Shown here: piece by piece, positions 47,548 through 57,367 of the stretch
Layout of the letters: every line of letters begins with the position of its first letter
How positions within the stretch are numbered: the first letter of the stretch is position 1
Assembly (NCBI RefSeq): GCF_037935975.1
Contig: NZ_CP149817.1
Location: 2,852,001 to 2,916,000, forward strand
Direction: 5' to 3'
DNA length: 64,000 nucleotides
Source of the DNA: Teredinibacter turnerae
GTDB taxonomy: Bacteria > Pseudomonadota > Gammaproteobacteria > Pseudomonadales > Cellvibrionaceae
The notes under the pieces: generated by a model
Seen by the model: the letters and a program-made list of their open reading frames with translations, nothing else
The model's database searches: none
What the model was told of the DNA's origin: nothing
Made by a program: the position numbers and the translations under genes

Positions 47548-48436
47548 CACCGAGCCCTCGCTGCGCCTGCATACGAAGTGATTGGAAGTGATCTGCGTCA
47601 TCCCACAGCCGGGTGATATGGAAATCGATTACACAAGGTTCATCCGCTGTGTATCCATCTTCTGTGCGGTGCTCACTACCATAGTCGCAATTACTGCGAA
47701 TCTGCAGTTGGTATCCGGACTTCATATCATCTTCATTCCAGCGCAGTTTAATTTTGTGGAGCAAGGAATCGTGGAACACCTGTGTGTAATTAATACGATT
47801 ACGCAGACCAAGCCAGGCTAGGAGATCATTGCTTTTACGCCGCCACGGGCAGTGAAGCGCTATCGCGTGCACCATCGAGTAACGACGACGGGAAACATTC
47901 TGCGCCCTGGCGACGATCTCAAAGCCCGACCCGCCCTGAATATTATCGACAATAGTCTGCCATTCACCGTTCGCGGGAACCGATTCGAATGAGCGGCCAT
48001 AGGTACCTCGTCGCTCTTGCACGAACGCGGCACCGTTAACATCGAGCGTTGCTTTAGGGTTTTTGGTACCAATACCAACACCAAGCCGATTATTTGTACG
48101 CGCCAGGCAAAGCGCGGCGTTCAACTTAGCGTCATCCGCAATGTTGAATTCAAATCCCGCATCGGTGTTGGCCTGTGAAGACCACAACAAATTGCTGTGG
48201 TCACCATCGAATTTTGATCGCCACACGGCTTTGTCTTTTGAGCCAGCCTCATAAAAGCTGGTCAACACGGTATACTCAGAATGGCAGGTAAGTTTAAGTC
48301 CGTTTTCGCTGTCCTTAGCGAAACCGTCCTCACTGATATTTATCGTTGAATCAATGAGGTCACGAAAATTCGAGGAGTTGGGCAGAGCGCCGTCACAGAA
48401 GAAGGCCTTTAACGTACTTCGGTTCTGCTTAGACAT
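47540..48436 (-). CDS. eCIS fibre- or baseplate-accessory protein
   Basis: About 298 residues from ATG 48436, which overlaps the upstream stop by 8 bases. The middle has NRLGVGIGTKNPKATLDVNG, a pattern seen in phage and CIS tail-fibre/collar proteins, and the C-terminal half is beta-rich (SGYQLQIRSNCDYGS). No coiled-coil shaft is evident, and it is short for a receptor-binding fibre (Afp13/Pvc13 are usually longer). It lies between the two baseplate genes, so it may be the fibre-attachment or target-binding protein. No other fibre gene is visible in the locus. Confidence 0.65.
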   Translation of the reverse strand: MSKQNRSTLKAFFCDGALPNSSNFRDLIDSTINISEDGFAKDSENGLKLTCHSEYTVLTSFYEAGSKDKAVWRSKFDGDHSNLLWSSQANTDAGFEFNIADDAKLNAALCLARTNNRLGVGIGTKNPKATLDVNGAAFVQERRGTYGRSFESVPANGEWQTIVDNIQGGSGFEIVARAQNVSRRRYSMVHAIALHCPWRRKSNDLLAWLGLRNRINYTQVFHDSLLHKIKLRWNEDDMKSGYQLQIRSNCDYGSEHRTEDGYTADEPCVIDFHITRLWDDADHFQSLRMQAQRGLGDD

Positions 48437-51400
48437 TGCTATTTCTCTCACCGAGAACAAAAGTCGAGCCAATTTGCATCGCACTGATCCCCACAGGTTT
48501 TGCAAATTCCGGTACACCCGCCGTTTCTAGGACACCGATGTCGTGTTCGCTAAATGGCAGAGGCAGGGTCCAGGGGTAGGAGGCATGTAGATGACTGGCG
48601 GCCTTATTAGGATTCGAGTGGGCCGTCTCACTCAAATAGTAAACGCCTTTTCGATCAGAAATCTCCCCTATTTTTAGTAGCGAAATTGAGGTAACACTTT
48701 TGACATAGTCGCGTTCGCGAATAAAGCGCTCAACGTCCTGGGCCCCTATTTTCCAACCAAGATCTATCTCTTGCGATGAAGAGCTGCCAGGCGAGAGGTA
48801 GTCGAAAAGATCGTTGTTTAAACGCTTAATATTCAAGCCAACCCCAACCGGGTCTACGAAAGCCGCTTTGCAGCGTACACGAACTTTTTCATAAACGGGG
48901 TTACACACGTCTATCTCGACGTGGGGAGAGCTGAGCGATTGAAGATAGCGTTGAATTTCTGCTAATAATACTCTGTTTATATAAAACGCCTGTCGCTCAT
49001 CAGAGTTGAGATTGTTGTAGGCGGGGCAAACGATAACTGCGATGTGCCCAGGCACTGGCTTCATCTCACCTACGCGGCACGCGGGCAAACATTTAACGCG
49101 CTGCACTTCCGCAAACCGCTCCAAAACCAGCCGTTCATAATCCCATGGGGTTATCGCACGATTCCGATGTCGCAACAATTCATTAATTCGGCTATCGGCT
49201 GCATGCTGAGTTTCACGCTGTTTTTGCGCAATTGCCGGTTCGCATTGCAACAAGCGACTAACAGACGGCAGCGCAGGGGTGGCCTGCCAGGTGTTGCTGT
49301 AACCAGCAGCTAAGCCCTGCTGAGGACAGCTATGTAAAGTCAGCTGCGGGTTAGTTGAAACGAGGGGGATCACATCAAACTGTAACGCCAAGAGCTGACC
49401 AAAATTCTGTAAATTAGTGGACGAAGACACCCTTAACCAATAGCAGTTTCGACCGGTAAAACCGGGGTGACGGGAGCGCTGCGCAGGTAATCGCAGGTAA
49501 ACAATTCCCGATCTGGTCAATCCGTTAGTGGAATCGCTTAGAATATTTGCCGTAGAAAGCTCCAGCCAACCGTAGGATGTATATATACACCATTCCAGTA
49601 CCGAACTTTCGCTTTTGCTGCCGCCAGTTTTACTCGCGTCGAGTTTAAAATAGATGCTTAGCGCGTCGGCTTGGTTGTCGATATCAAAACCGATATACAG
49701 ATTTCCATCCCTCAACCATTCAGGGAATAGCGGGTATGCGCCCTCATCCATCAGGGTATAACTGCGTTCACAGCCCAACGGCGTTTTATAAAAAGCCAGG
49801 GAGTCTCCAGCAAAAGCCTCGTCTGTAAGCTCAGAAAACGCACCAATAAATTGGACCTTATCGCAAGCCTCGTAATCCACAAGTACACGAGAAATTTCCG
49901 GAGTATAGGGAGGTGAAGGCAGGGTCAGTTTCCTTCGCTTACGCGTGTTGTGAATAATCGTATCGCTGAGTACTGCCGAGTACTCAGCGTGGCCAAATAA
50001 TTTTCCTTTCGATTTAAGTTTTAAATTGACGTAACCTGTCTGCAAAGCCGTTTTATGCGTGTATTCGTTGCCAAACTCGGCCTTATTTACCGCCGAGGGT
50101 AACGGCTTGTAGTTAAAATTAATCGGCAGTGAAATCCTTGTATACTTGCTTAACTTGCCAGTGCTAGAGTTGAAGTCAAAAAGAGGTGCAAGATGAACCT
50201 TGGATTCATTCTGAGGTAGTAATACCCCAGCCATTTGCATTTGCACAACCACCCAGTAGTTCGAGTTATCGTAGCCCTCACCATAAGCGCGATAGTACTC
50301 GGCGAACCCGCCGTAGCATCCAGGCAGGTTTTTCCACTCAATATGTAACTGTAGGCGTGTGAGGTTCTTACGAGCGTACTCATAACCGCCAATACGTAAA
50401 AAGTCATTAGTCGACGGCTGCGCTGAAAAAGCCTGGAATGCCTGGGAGTTATCGACTTTGCCGTAGATATTTCGTAACACAAGATCAGTAAACCCTTTTA
50501 CGCTGACACGCAGCATACAATCCTGTACCGCAACGCTGCGCACAAACGAATATGGGTATACAGTCGCACCGTTGTTAATACCCAGGTATAGCACGGGCTT
50601 TTGAAAACCCGCTACAAGCGCATCTTTGTGAAGCTTGCTGTCTTTGCCAAAGCTTTGAATTGCCGGGACAGTATTGTCAAGGCTAAGCAATACCAGCAAG
50701 GAGCCTCGACCTTCGCCTCGCGTTACGCGATAGTACTGAACCGCGAACCACCCTTCTGCCGTACTTAAACGAACAACAAACGCGTCGTTCAAGTAATAAT
50801 GCAATAAGCCACGCTCACTCAGCGCTACATCCGCATACATGGTCCGGATCATCAGCTGCCACTGCTCAGAGGTTGCCACCGTCGTATCCTTTGCTGGGTG
50901 ATCCAGTAGCCAGAGTAGCTTTGCCTTCATAAAAGCGATATCAGTGTGATTCAGATAACCAGTAAAGAAAATCCGTCTATTGGTTATTTCCCTGTGAAGA
51001 AATCCCATTAAAGGAACCGCTTCAGTGAGCAAATACAAGCACACTAGACAACTATCAAAAAAAGTATCCAGAGGTGTGTCGGCAGCTAATGCATCGAAGC
51101 GAGTCTCCATGTCTTTGACAGTTAATTTGGATTTGTCTGGCAGATATTTTTGTAGTTTGTTCGTCTGGTGACCCTCACTCTCACCAAGCAAGTGGATCAT
51201 TTCTTTGATGAATAACGCTTCGCATCGAAGACTACTGGAAAGTGCATAGAGTATGGCGTCAGCCCTTGCTTGCAAGGGTGGAGTCAAACAGGCAAAGGTA
51301 TCCGTTTTCGGCAGGCTGATATCGCCGCCGGTCACCGCAACAAAGCGTTGAAACGCCCTATCCTGCAAATTAAATTGCAAGCTGATGTCCCGTGAACCTT

Positions 51401-52583
51401 GCGCTAGTTCCAAATTATTCGATGCGATATAGAGGCCGAATTCAGCAGTAGAATCATCGCCACCAGCGCGGCTTTCCGCCTCGACTCCGAGCAGTGACAT
51501 AGGTTCTATTTTGCCATCCGGGTTTAGGGATGACTGATGATGCTGCACTCCCGTCACAGCGCGAGTGGTGTTTTCCGGAAATACTCTGGGGTGTCGCTGT
51601 AAAAACACGGTACCGAGCGAACTCAATTTCGCCCCGGTGAGCAGCATGCTCGTTTCCGCTTGGTAGACAATACTCTTGAAATTCGGCGTTTTGCCTGCGT
51701 CAAAAAATGTGCCTTTAGGGACTATCCGATTAATGCCGGGGCTTGCATTGCATTGCAAAAATACACGCTCTGCGTGACCGCCTCGCGGTGCATTCTGCAA
51801 GAGTGTTTGATAATAAAATCTAAGTAGTCTATGCGGTAAATTGTTTGTTTTTTTCTGGGTGAATTGATAAGCGTGAAGGAAACTCAACAATAAGCTAACG
51901 CTGGCGTTGTGATCGCCCTGCGCTAGAAGAGACGGCAGTAATCTCGCACAATGTGCGGCAGTATACTCCCGCACTCGCAGCACTTTATCAAAACAACTGC
52001 GAAGAACGTCCTCCTTATCTCGGTAAGTTTGGGTTCGATATTGTATTTTTAACCTGTCAGTGGACAGAACTTCTCTCAATGCCACCTTCAACCGTTGGGA
52101 ATTATTGAATTTTTCTGATACGGCAACTTTCAAATAGGCGCCGCCAATGTCGCCTAACATTTCCTGGGAATATTCCCGCACAGCCAACGCTGCCTGCCGA
52201 GATTCCATGTAAGCAAATCTCTCACTTGCCCCAAGCCAGCGACCGACCGCTTCGAGGGCTTGCAGCCCATAGCTGAGACCTTCCGTCAGGCTTTGTTTCA
52301 GCTTTGTATCAAACTCCTGCTTAAGCGTGCGTATATCAATTTCCGCCGCATCCGCGACTAACATTACTTCACTTTCACTGAACAGTGAGTGCCAGGTACC
52401 CTCTGGCTCATTTTTTAGATTAAAAAAACGTATCTCTCGCGCATAGGACGCAAGTGAACGTATCAGATCCGCCAGTGAGCGATCATCAATTCGCAAGTAT
52501 TCCGCGGCAAGCACAGAAGGCAGGCGCGTTTGCTGTTGTGATCCGTGCTGACGATTCAGCTTAGTAAAATAGGTATCACTCAC
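48429..52583 (-). CDS. eCIS baseplate J-like protein 1 (Afp11/Pvc11-like)
   Basis: 1384 residues, start GTG. The N-terminal ~600 residues are helical and charged. Middle part beta-rich. The C-terminal ~200 residues form the baseplate-J domain: RINELLRHRNRAITPWDYER, LVLERFAEVQRVKCLPA and VEIDVCNPVYEKVRVRCKAAF. It is long for the family, as is typical of eCIS J proteins. It lies downstream of the gp25-like gene (12 bases) and upstream of the fibre-like gene, matching the order of Afp/PVC loci. Confidence 0.88.
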   Translation of the reverse strand: MSDTYFTKLNRQHGSQQQTRLPSVLAAEYLRIDDRSLADLIRSLASYAREIRFFNLKNEPEGTWHSLFSESEVMLVADAAEIDIRTLKQEFDTKLKQSLTEGLSYGLQALEAVGRWLGASERFAYMESRQAALAVREYSQEMLGDIGGAYLKVAVSEKFNNSQRLKVALREVLSTDRLKIQYRTQTYRDKEDVLRSCFDKVLRVREYTAAHCARLLPSLLAQGDHNASVSLLLSFLHAYQFTQKKTNNLPHRLLRFYYQTLLQNAPRGGHAERVFLQCNASPGINRIVPKGTFFDAGKTPNFKSIVYQAETSMLLTGAKLSSLGTVFLQRHPRVFPENTTRAVTGVQHHQSSLNPDGKIEPMSLLGVEAESRAGGDDSTAEFGLYIASNNLELAQGSRDISLQFNLQDRAFQRFVAVTGGDISLPKTDTFACLTPPLQARADAILYALSSSLRCEALFIKEMIHLLGESEGHQTNKLQKYLPDKSKLTVKDMETRFDALAADTPLDTFFDSCLVCLYLLTEAVPLMGFLHREITNRRIFFTGYLNHTDIAFMKAKLLWLLDHPAKDTTVATSEQWQLMIRTMYADVALSERGLLHYYLNDAFVVRLSTAEGWFAVQYYRVTRGEGRGSLLVLLSLDNTVPAIQSFGKDSKLHKDALVAGFQKPVLYLGINNGATVYPYSFVRSVAVQDCMLRVSVKGFTDLVLRNIYGKVDNSQAFQAFSAQPSTNDFLRIGGYEYARKNLTRLQLHIEWKNLPGCYGGFAEYYRAYGEGYDNSNYWVVVQMQMAGVLLPQNESKVHLAPLFDFNSSTGKLSKYTRISLPINFNYKPLPSAVNKAEFGNEYTHKTALQTGYVNLKLKSKGKLFGHAEYSAVLSDTIIHNTRKRRKLTLPSPPYTPEISRVLVDYEACDKVQFIGAFSELTDEAFAGDSLAFYKTPLGCERSYTLMDEGAYPLFPEWLRDGNLYIGFDIDNQADALSIYFKLDASKTGGSKSESSVLEWCIYTSYGWLELSTANILSDSTNGLTRSGIVYLRLPAQRSRHPGFTGRNCYWLRVSSSTNLQNFGQLLALQFDVIPLVSTNPQLTLHSCPQQGLAAGYSNTWQATPALPSVSRLLQCEPAIAQKQRETQHAADSRINELLRHRNRAITPWDYERLVLERFAEVQRVKCLPACRVGEMKPVPGHIAVIVCPAYNNLNSDERQAFYINRVLLAEIQRYLQSLSSPHVEIDVCNPVYEKVRVRCKAAFVDPVGVGLNIKRLNNDLFDYLSPGSSSSQEIDLGWKIGAQDVERFIRERDYVKSVTSISLLKIGEISDRKGVYYLSETAHSNPNKAASHLHASYPWTLPLPFSEHDIGVLETAGVPEFAKPVGISAMQIGSTFVLGERNSNV

Positions 52584-52595
52584 GCGGAACCATTC

Positions 52596-53033
52596 CTATA
52601 GATTATCGGCTTCGGCAAAGTAAAACGGGTAAACCATATTGCTGCGAGTATTAGTTGTTCGCACCGTGTAATGCAACTCGATTGAGATATAGCCGTTGTA
52701 TACGCTTTGTGGGTTCGCAGGATTTCGATCGATATGTATTTCGATTTTTTCAAGGCTAATGCGAGTTTCGTAGAAGAGTACCGCCCGTCGAATATTGTCT
52801 TTAATTTTGGTAATCGTGCCCTGTGTCATTTCATCGAACACGTTCGCTTTCAGGTTACAGCCAAAGTTCGGATGCATAACCCGCTCGCCAACAGACGTGG
52901 AAAACAAAATTTCTAGACTTTGCTTTATATCTTGATCATGTGAAACCAGCTCCGCACTTCGTGTTTCGCCGCTAAAAGTAGGAGGGAAAGCCCAGCCGGT
53001 TCCGAGAAATGCACTTTCGTTTACTGCACTCAT
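52596..53033 (-). CDS. gp25-like baseplate wedge protein (Afp9/Pvc9-like)
   Basis: About 145 residues from ATG 53033, with GGAGG 5 bases upstream and a one-to-two base gap from the PAAR stop. Domain signature includes the ILFSTSVGERVMHPNFGCNL (EPR-like, here GERVM) core of GPW/gp25 proteins, then TKIKDNIRRAVLFYETRI. It joins the sheath to the baseplate in CIS and T6SS-like machines. Confidence 0.93.
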   Translation of the reverse strand: MSAVNESAFLGTGWAFPPTFSGETRSAELVSHDQDIKQSLEILFSTSVGERVMHPNFGCNLKANVFDEMTQGTITKIKDNIRRAVLFYETRISLEKIEIHIDRNPANPQSVYNGYISIELHYTVRTTNTRSNMVYPFYFAEADNL

Positions 53034-53034
53034 T

Positions 53035-53325
53035 TCAGCCTCCAATTATTACGTTTGGGGAGCCCAGGATAATAGACCCTCCATGAGCTGTCTGATCGCC
53101 CATCCGGGCAGCAGGCTTGTTTGTTATCATCACTGTCGCCGACCCTTTGATTATGGTCGCGGTCGGTCCGACACAGGTGACAGAATCTCCGAGCAGCGCT
53201 GCTGGCAGATTATTAATGAGGACTGTGGCTCCACCAGGCCCTATGATTGGCCCACCAGCATGCGGCACTACGCCAGTTACCATTGGACATGTGTGCATAT
53301 CGGTTATTCGCGCTGCTGGCGGCAT
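53035..53325 (-). CDS. PAAR-domain spike tip protein
   Basis: 96 residues, single PAAR domain: MPPAARITDMHTCPM at the start, with PAAR-type motifs HAGGPIIGPGGATVLINN and DQTAHGGSIILGSPNVIIGG. Caps the VgrG-like spike in CIS particles (Afp10-like role). Adjacent to spike and gp25 genes, all on the minus strand. Confidence 0.95.
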   Translation of the reverse strand: MPPAARITDMHTCPMVTGVVPHAGGPIIGPGGATVLINNLPAALLGDSVTCVGPTATIIKGSATVMITNKPAARMGDQTAHGGSIILGSPNVIIGG

Positions 53326-53377
53326 AAGCTCTCCTTTTGCTCAGTTGATCTTGCGTGTTGTTTAGGAACGCTCCAGA

Positions 53378-55198
53378 CTAGTTAATCATCACCATAGTGC
53401 CCTTTACAGTCATAGTACCGCTGCTGGATATCTCCGCAGATGCCGTACCAGAGGCGACCAGCCCTGCATCCCCACTTAAGGTCGCCTTTGCGCCAGCACT
53501 AATATCGACATTCGCACTCGCGCTTAGCGTTATATCCGAACTGCTGTTTAAGCTAATGCCAGAGCTATTTAAAGTGATACTGTTGCCATTGGAGTCTGCC
53601 AAAGCCATCTCGTTACTGTCATCAGAGAGGGTGACTGATTGCCCTCCCGACGTCTGGATGAGTATTTTCTTGTCGGTATCATCCAGAGCGACCTTATGTC
53701 CGCCAGGTGTAATTAAATTGATAATTTTATTTTCGTCATCAAAGCTCAACGTCAGTTGACTATTGGTAATAATTGCTTTGGTATAGTTTTCATCCGTATG
53801 CTCAAGCGGTGACTTGTTTTTAGCGCTATACAAGCTTCCAATAACAACCGGGTAACTCGGATCTGAATTCAAATAGCCAATTATTACTTCGTCACCCTTT
53901 TCCGGGATAAAAAAACTACCACAACCGGACGATGCATAAAGGTGCCCTAGCCTCGCCCAGATTCCTTCAGTTTCAGCTTGTTGCAGTGGAATTTTCACTT
54001 GAACCCGATAGATTCCATCCGGATCTTCGTCCAATTTTTGGACGATCCCGATCTGCAACCCATTAAAACCCGGAACCAGCCCCGCTGCATCTGGAGCGGT
54101 TAAACCTGAAGATTCAGCAAACCACATGTGATCGCAACCGAACTCCACGTGTGTTTGCCAGTTTCCCTCTTCCAATCGTTGTTCCACCGAGCTGCAGTAC
54201 ACGTTCCCGCTAAATCGCTCGCCGACCCCTTTAACTTCGATGAGTGCGCCAATCTTTGCATCGGCACTGCCTTGAAACTTCATATGACCACGTAACTGTG
54301 CCAACTGGGATTTTACGAGCTGCGCCTCGGACCAGGCCGTAAGCAATGCTTTCTCTTGGGTCGTCGACGTTTTTAGCGTGAATGTTTCGTAGCCAAGTAC
54401 ACTTGCCAAATCACCGTTTTTTTGCCCTCGGGTGCTGGAGTCTGGTTCGGCATTAGCTGACTGACTTACTACATCCAATTCCGACGTTGACCAACCGACG
54501 GAAGTGACCGAGCTGGGCTGAAATCTGGCATCTATAGCCGCTTTAAATTCCATCAGGTCCGCGCCGTAAGTAACGATCAATACAGGCGTACTGCTAAAGT
54601 CCGGCTTGGCTATTGTCAGCGCAGCATCATCGTTTATAACGACCATTCCATTTATTTCTGCGCGAGTCAGAATAAAATCCCAATCGGTAGCGCCATACTG
54701 AACAAGGCTCTTTAGCTCTGGTGTTGTAGACGTAACACTCGGCGTTATATCCGCGTACTTATTAAGAATGGTTTGCATTGCATCGCTATCGCGAACAGAA
54801 CTGCCATCTACAAGCGCAACAAAATTGGCGTGCTGTCGTTGAAATGTCATTTTTATCGCTTGGTCAACACATTCCAGCGAAACACGTGAATGCCCACTAG
54901 TTCCTATATCCAGACCATGTCTGACGAGTATTCCGGTAAATATGACATCGGTGTCGTCACCGTAACCGGCTTCAATCTCAATTTTTGCACCGGGACTTAG
55001 ATCATCCATGTCACTCGCCGGGAACTCCCCACTGCCAATTTCGCCGTCAACAAGGTGAATCCAGGCTTTCGCGATCCGATTAACTTGCTTTACAACACGA
55101 ATGGAATGAACACGCAGGGCATTACTTTGGTCATTACCGTTAAGCTTGATGACATATTTAACTACACCGTTTGCATTATCACTGGGTGAGGCGGCCAT
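53378..55198 (-). CDS. VgrG/gpV-like central spike (Afp8/Pvc8-like)
   Basis: 606 residues. N-terminal gp27-like region (YVIKLNGNDQSNALRV; GYGDDTDVIFTGILVRH), OB-fold gp5 region (~365-450: IGIVQKLDEDPDGIYRVQVK, EKGDEVIIGYLNSDPSYPVV), then a Ser/Gly-rich C-terminal beta-helix (~480-606) with repeats such as GGQSVTLSDD and SGISLNSSSDITLSAS. The tail ends in hydrophobic MVMIN, as in other spike tips that hold PAAR. No lysozyme or effector extension. 3 bases upstream of the LysM gene stop. Confidence 0.93.
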   Translation of the reverse strand: MAASPSDNANGVVKYVIKLNGNDQSNALRVHSIRVVKQVNRIAKAWIHLVDGEIGSGEFPASDMDDLSPGAKIEIEAGYGDDTDVIFTGILVRHGLDIGTSGHSRVSLECVDQAIKMTFQRQHANFVALVDGSSVRDSDAMQTILNKYADITPSVTSTTPELKSLVQYGATDWDFILTRAEINGMVVINDDAALTIAKPDFSSTPVLIVTYGADLMEFKAAIDARFQPSSVTSVGWSTSELDVVSQSANAEPDSSTRGQKNGDLASVLGYETFTLKTSTTQEKALLTAWSEAQLVKSQLAQLRGHMKFQGSADAKIGALIEVKGVGERFSGNVYCSSVEQRLEEGNWQTHVEFGCDHMWFAESSGLTAPDAAGLVPGFNGLQIGIVQKLDEDPDGIYRVQVKIPLQQAETEGIWARLGHLYASSGCGSFFIPEKGDEVIIGYLNSDPSYPVVIGSLYSAKNKSPLEHTDENYTKAIITNSQLTLSFDDENKIINLITPGGHKVALDDTDKKILIQTSGGQSVTLSDDSNEMALADSNGNSITLNSSGISLNSSSDITLSASANVDISAGAKATLSGDAGLVASGTASAEISSSGTMTVKGTMVMIN

Positions 55199-55200
55199 AG

Positions 55201-55878
55201 CTAACTCAATGGTGGAAACAGTAAACGAGTACCAGCAGGCAGCTGACGAAAATTATCTATGCCATTAATGCGCGCAATGTCGGTATAGTAGTGACTATCA
55301 CGATATATTCGATAGCACAGTAAAGGCAGGGTATCCCCCTCTTTGGTTTCAACGATGTGGGTAAGATCTGGCGAAGAACGATTTGCGGCCTTACTCTCTT
55401 CCTCGTCGGTCATAAACCTGACGAAACTCATATTGAGCTTTGCGCGCAACGGCTCGCCGCTCGGCTTAAACAGGGTAAATTGTGAGGAAAGTGATTCCAA
55501 TCGACCATAAAAAACCACGGTTCCCCAAACAATACGGGAGTACTTGGGCTCGTGTGTATCACCGTCGTAACCCACAATAGCTTCCAGCGATGAGATCATA
55601 TCCTCTACCGACTCAAGCGCGTAATCGGTGATGACTCCTGTTCCGTCGAGAATGGCTTCGAAAGCGAACTTGTCGTCATCCATAGCGACAAACCGCTTTT
55701 GATTACCAACTTCGCCTAACGCTTTATCATTGCTAAATTTGATTTTTTGATCTCGTTTGTAGTTTTGTGGATTCAGCATGAGCGTAAAAGAATCACTTTC
55801 GTTTACAGTGATACTGCCGTCCTCATTAACGCTGCACGCTGTAATTTCGAGCTGTTCATGTACCCCAGAACTTGCCAT
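55201..55878 (-). CDS. LysM-containing baseplate hub protein (Afp7/Pvc7-like)
   Basis: 225 residues. The N-terminal ~165 residues carry features of CIS hub proteins (FTLMLNPQNYKRDQKIKF, then a gp53-like region); the C-terminal ~45 residues form a LysM-type domain (CYRIYRDSHYYTDIARINGI, QLPAGTRLLFPPL). It sits between the DUF5908 gene and the spike and probably couples spike and tube. Confidence 0.9.
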   Translation of the reverse strand: MASSGVHEQLEITACSVNEDGSITVNESDSFTLMLNPQNYKRDQKIKFSNDKALGEVGNQKRFVAMDDDKFAFEAILDGTGVITDYALESVEDMISSLEAIVGYDGDTHEPKYSRIVWGTVVFYGRLESLSSQFTLFKPSGEPLRAKLNMSFVRFMTDEEESKAANRSSPDLTHIVETKEGDTLPLLCYRIYRDSHYYTDIARINGIDNFRQLPAGTRLLFPPLS

Positions 55879-55883
55879 AGTAT

Positions 55884-56102
55884 TTACCTGTTACGTTGTT
55901 CTTCCATAAACTCGGCGATTAAACGTCGAACTTCTACGGCCATAGATTCTTTGATAGATGCCATACGCTGCTCTAAAAGCGCAGCCGCAGCATCGTCTAT
56001 TTCCTCGGCCACGTTCATCGTCGATTGCCCTGATGAAAGTGTTTTATCGGCAGCCTCAGGAGAAACCGTATTAATCGTTAGCTGACGTATTTCAATTGCC
56101 AT
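55884..56102 (-). CDS. DUF5908 family small protein (Pvc6-like)
   Basis: 72 residues. N-terminus MAIEIRQLTINT is typical of DUF5908 proteins found in eCIS loci, followed by an acidic linker and an amphipathic helix ending EEQRNR. Exact role in the particle is not known; position between tube and LysM hub is conserved in Afp/PVC loci. Confidence 0.85.
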   Translation of the reverse strand: MAIEIRQLTINTVSPEAADKTLSSGQSTMNVAEEIDDAAAALLEQRMASIKESMAVEVRRLIAEFMEEQRNR

Positions 56103-56111
56103 AGTCCAGAC

Positions 56112-56567
56112 TCACATTAATCTAATGGATTTTGTATAGCCCAACTCGACTGTCTCTATCGCCACTTCGTTTTTTGTAGAGTTAAATTCATCAATACTCC
56201 ACTTAACGGGTAAGGCGTCGCTGATTCCCCATACGCGTGATGGCATACCTTTTTCGTCCAACAGCTGAATGGTTAATGCTTTAGGGACCACCGGCAGCGC
56301 GAAATCTGTGTGCATAATACTGGTAAGCCACAGGTACAATCCGGACTGGTAGCTGCCAATGCCCCTCTTGAGAACCAGATTCGTATGCTCAACCTTTTGG
56401 GGCAACATATAGGCTTTCTCGTTCATACCACCCTGGTACAGGGTTTCGTATTTCACCGAGGAACCCAAACCACTCACGCTTTGAAACGATGTGTCCGAAT
56501 ATAAAAGCCCATCCAAAAACTTCACGACAAAATAAAATGATGGGACGGGATAAGTCGATGTAGTCAT
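56112..56567 (-). CDS. eCIS inner tube protein, second copy (Afp5-like)
   Basis: 151 residues, gp19/Hcp-like tube fold: YPVPSFYFVVKFLDGLLYSD, GGMNEKAYMLPQKVEHTNLVL and EFNSTKNEVAIETVELGY. It shares the WxIxx..FNSxxNEVAIETVE pattern with the other tube gene. In Afp, Afp5 is a tube-initiator that sits between spike and main tube; this copy, next to DUF5908/LysM, fits that role. Confidence 0.92.
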   Translation of the reverse strand: MTTSTYPVPSFYFVVKFLDGLLYSDTSFQSVSGLGSSVKYETLYQGGMNEKAYMLPQKVEHTNLVLKRGIGSYQSGLYLWLTSIMHTDFALPVVPKALTIQLLDEKGMPSRVWGISDALPVKWSIDEFNSTKNEVAIETVELGYTKSIRLM

Positions 56568-56603
56568 TCAAATATTCCGTTTTATAGGGCCCAAAGACAG
56601 ATT

Positions 56604-56795
56604 TTACTGCTTACCATATTTATTTCGGCTAAGAAAACGGCACGGGTAAGACTCGTAACAAAATCCTCGAACCACAAACCTTGCATTACGAACCTCGAAT
56701 AACGCACCGACAGTTTTACTATACGGGTAAACTGGCAAGCCGTTAAACACTTTCGATCGAGCAAAGGCAGATACAGTAGGTAAAACCGCGACCAC
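56604..56795 (-). CDS. Small ORF between tube genes, start uncertain
   Basis: 63 residues from GTG 56795; the reading frame stays open further upstream to near 56885, giving about 92 residues of protein-like sequence (including GEFAESARALEQGFYILQHE) but no ATG, GTG or TTG before 56795. Nothing like it is known to me from Afp/PVC loci. It fills the 311-bp gap between two tube genes, in a locus where other genes are nearly touching. Could be a real small protein with a non-standard start, or a decayed gene. Confidence 0.4.
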   Translation of the reverse strand: MVAVLPTVSAFARSKVFNGLPVYPYSKTVGALFEVRNARFVVRGFCYESYPCRFLSRNKYGKQ

Positions 56796-56878
56796 TTTAG
56801 CTTCGTGTTGTAAAATGTAAAACCCTTGCTCTAACGCCCGAGCACTCTCAGCGAACTCGCCAGCATCTCCTATCGCGA

Positions 56879-57337
56879 TCAGGCATTTGCTATGGTGAGA
56901 CCTTCATGAGCAATTTCGATAGTCTCGATTGCAGCTTCGTTACCGTCAGATTTCAAATCGGTTCCGGTTATCTTGGTGGGCCAGGCGTTCGCCAGTGTCC
57001 ACACCATAGTTGGTGCACCGGTCTCATCGAGCAGGCTGATGGTTACCGGAACCCGCGCGATGGTATTCATCTTGATTTTGCTAAACCAATCCCAAAATTT
57101 ATTATCCGATTTGAATACGCCTTTTTTCATCGTGACATTGCCACTCTTTTGAATACCCGGCATTTTTACTGTGGAAAAAACGGGGCTATCGCCACTCCGG
57201 TATTCAATCACTTGAGCTTCCACATCCAACCCGGAAACTTCCTGAAAAGAAAGCACTTCTGAATCCCATTTTACTTGGAAGTGAAATTTGGGGATTGGCC
57301 ATACACTCGTAGATTGCGCTGAACCGTCGTCCGCCAT
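56879..57337 (-). CDS. eCIS inner tube protein, main copy (Afp1-like)
   Basis: 152 residues, gp19/Hcp-like. Pattern IPKFHFQVKWDSEVLSFQEV, SGLDVEAQVIEYRSG, KKGVFKSDNKFWDWFSKIK and TDLKSDGNEAAIETIEIAHEGL, as in Afp1/Pvc1 tubes. Lies 30 bases after the sheath gene. It probably forms the bulk of the tube. Confidence 0.95.
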   Translation of the reverse strand: MADDGSAQSTSVWPIPKFHFQVKWDSEVLSFQEVSGLDVEAQVIEYRSGDSPVFSTVKMPGIQKSGNVTMKKGVFKSDNKFWDWFSKIKMNTIARVPVTISLLDETGAPTMVWTLANAWPTKITGTDLKSDGNEAAIETIEIAHEGLTIANA

Positions 57338-57367
57338 GATGATCTCCTTAACTGGGTGTTATGTGTG

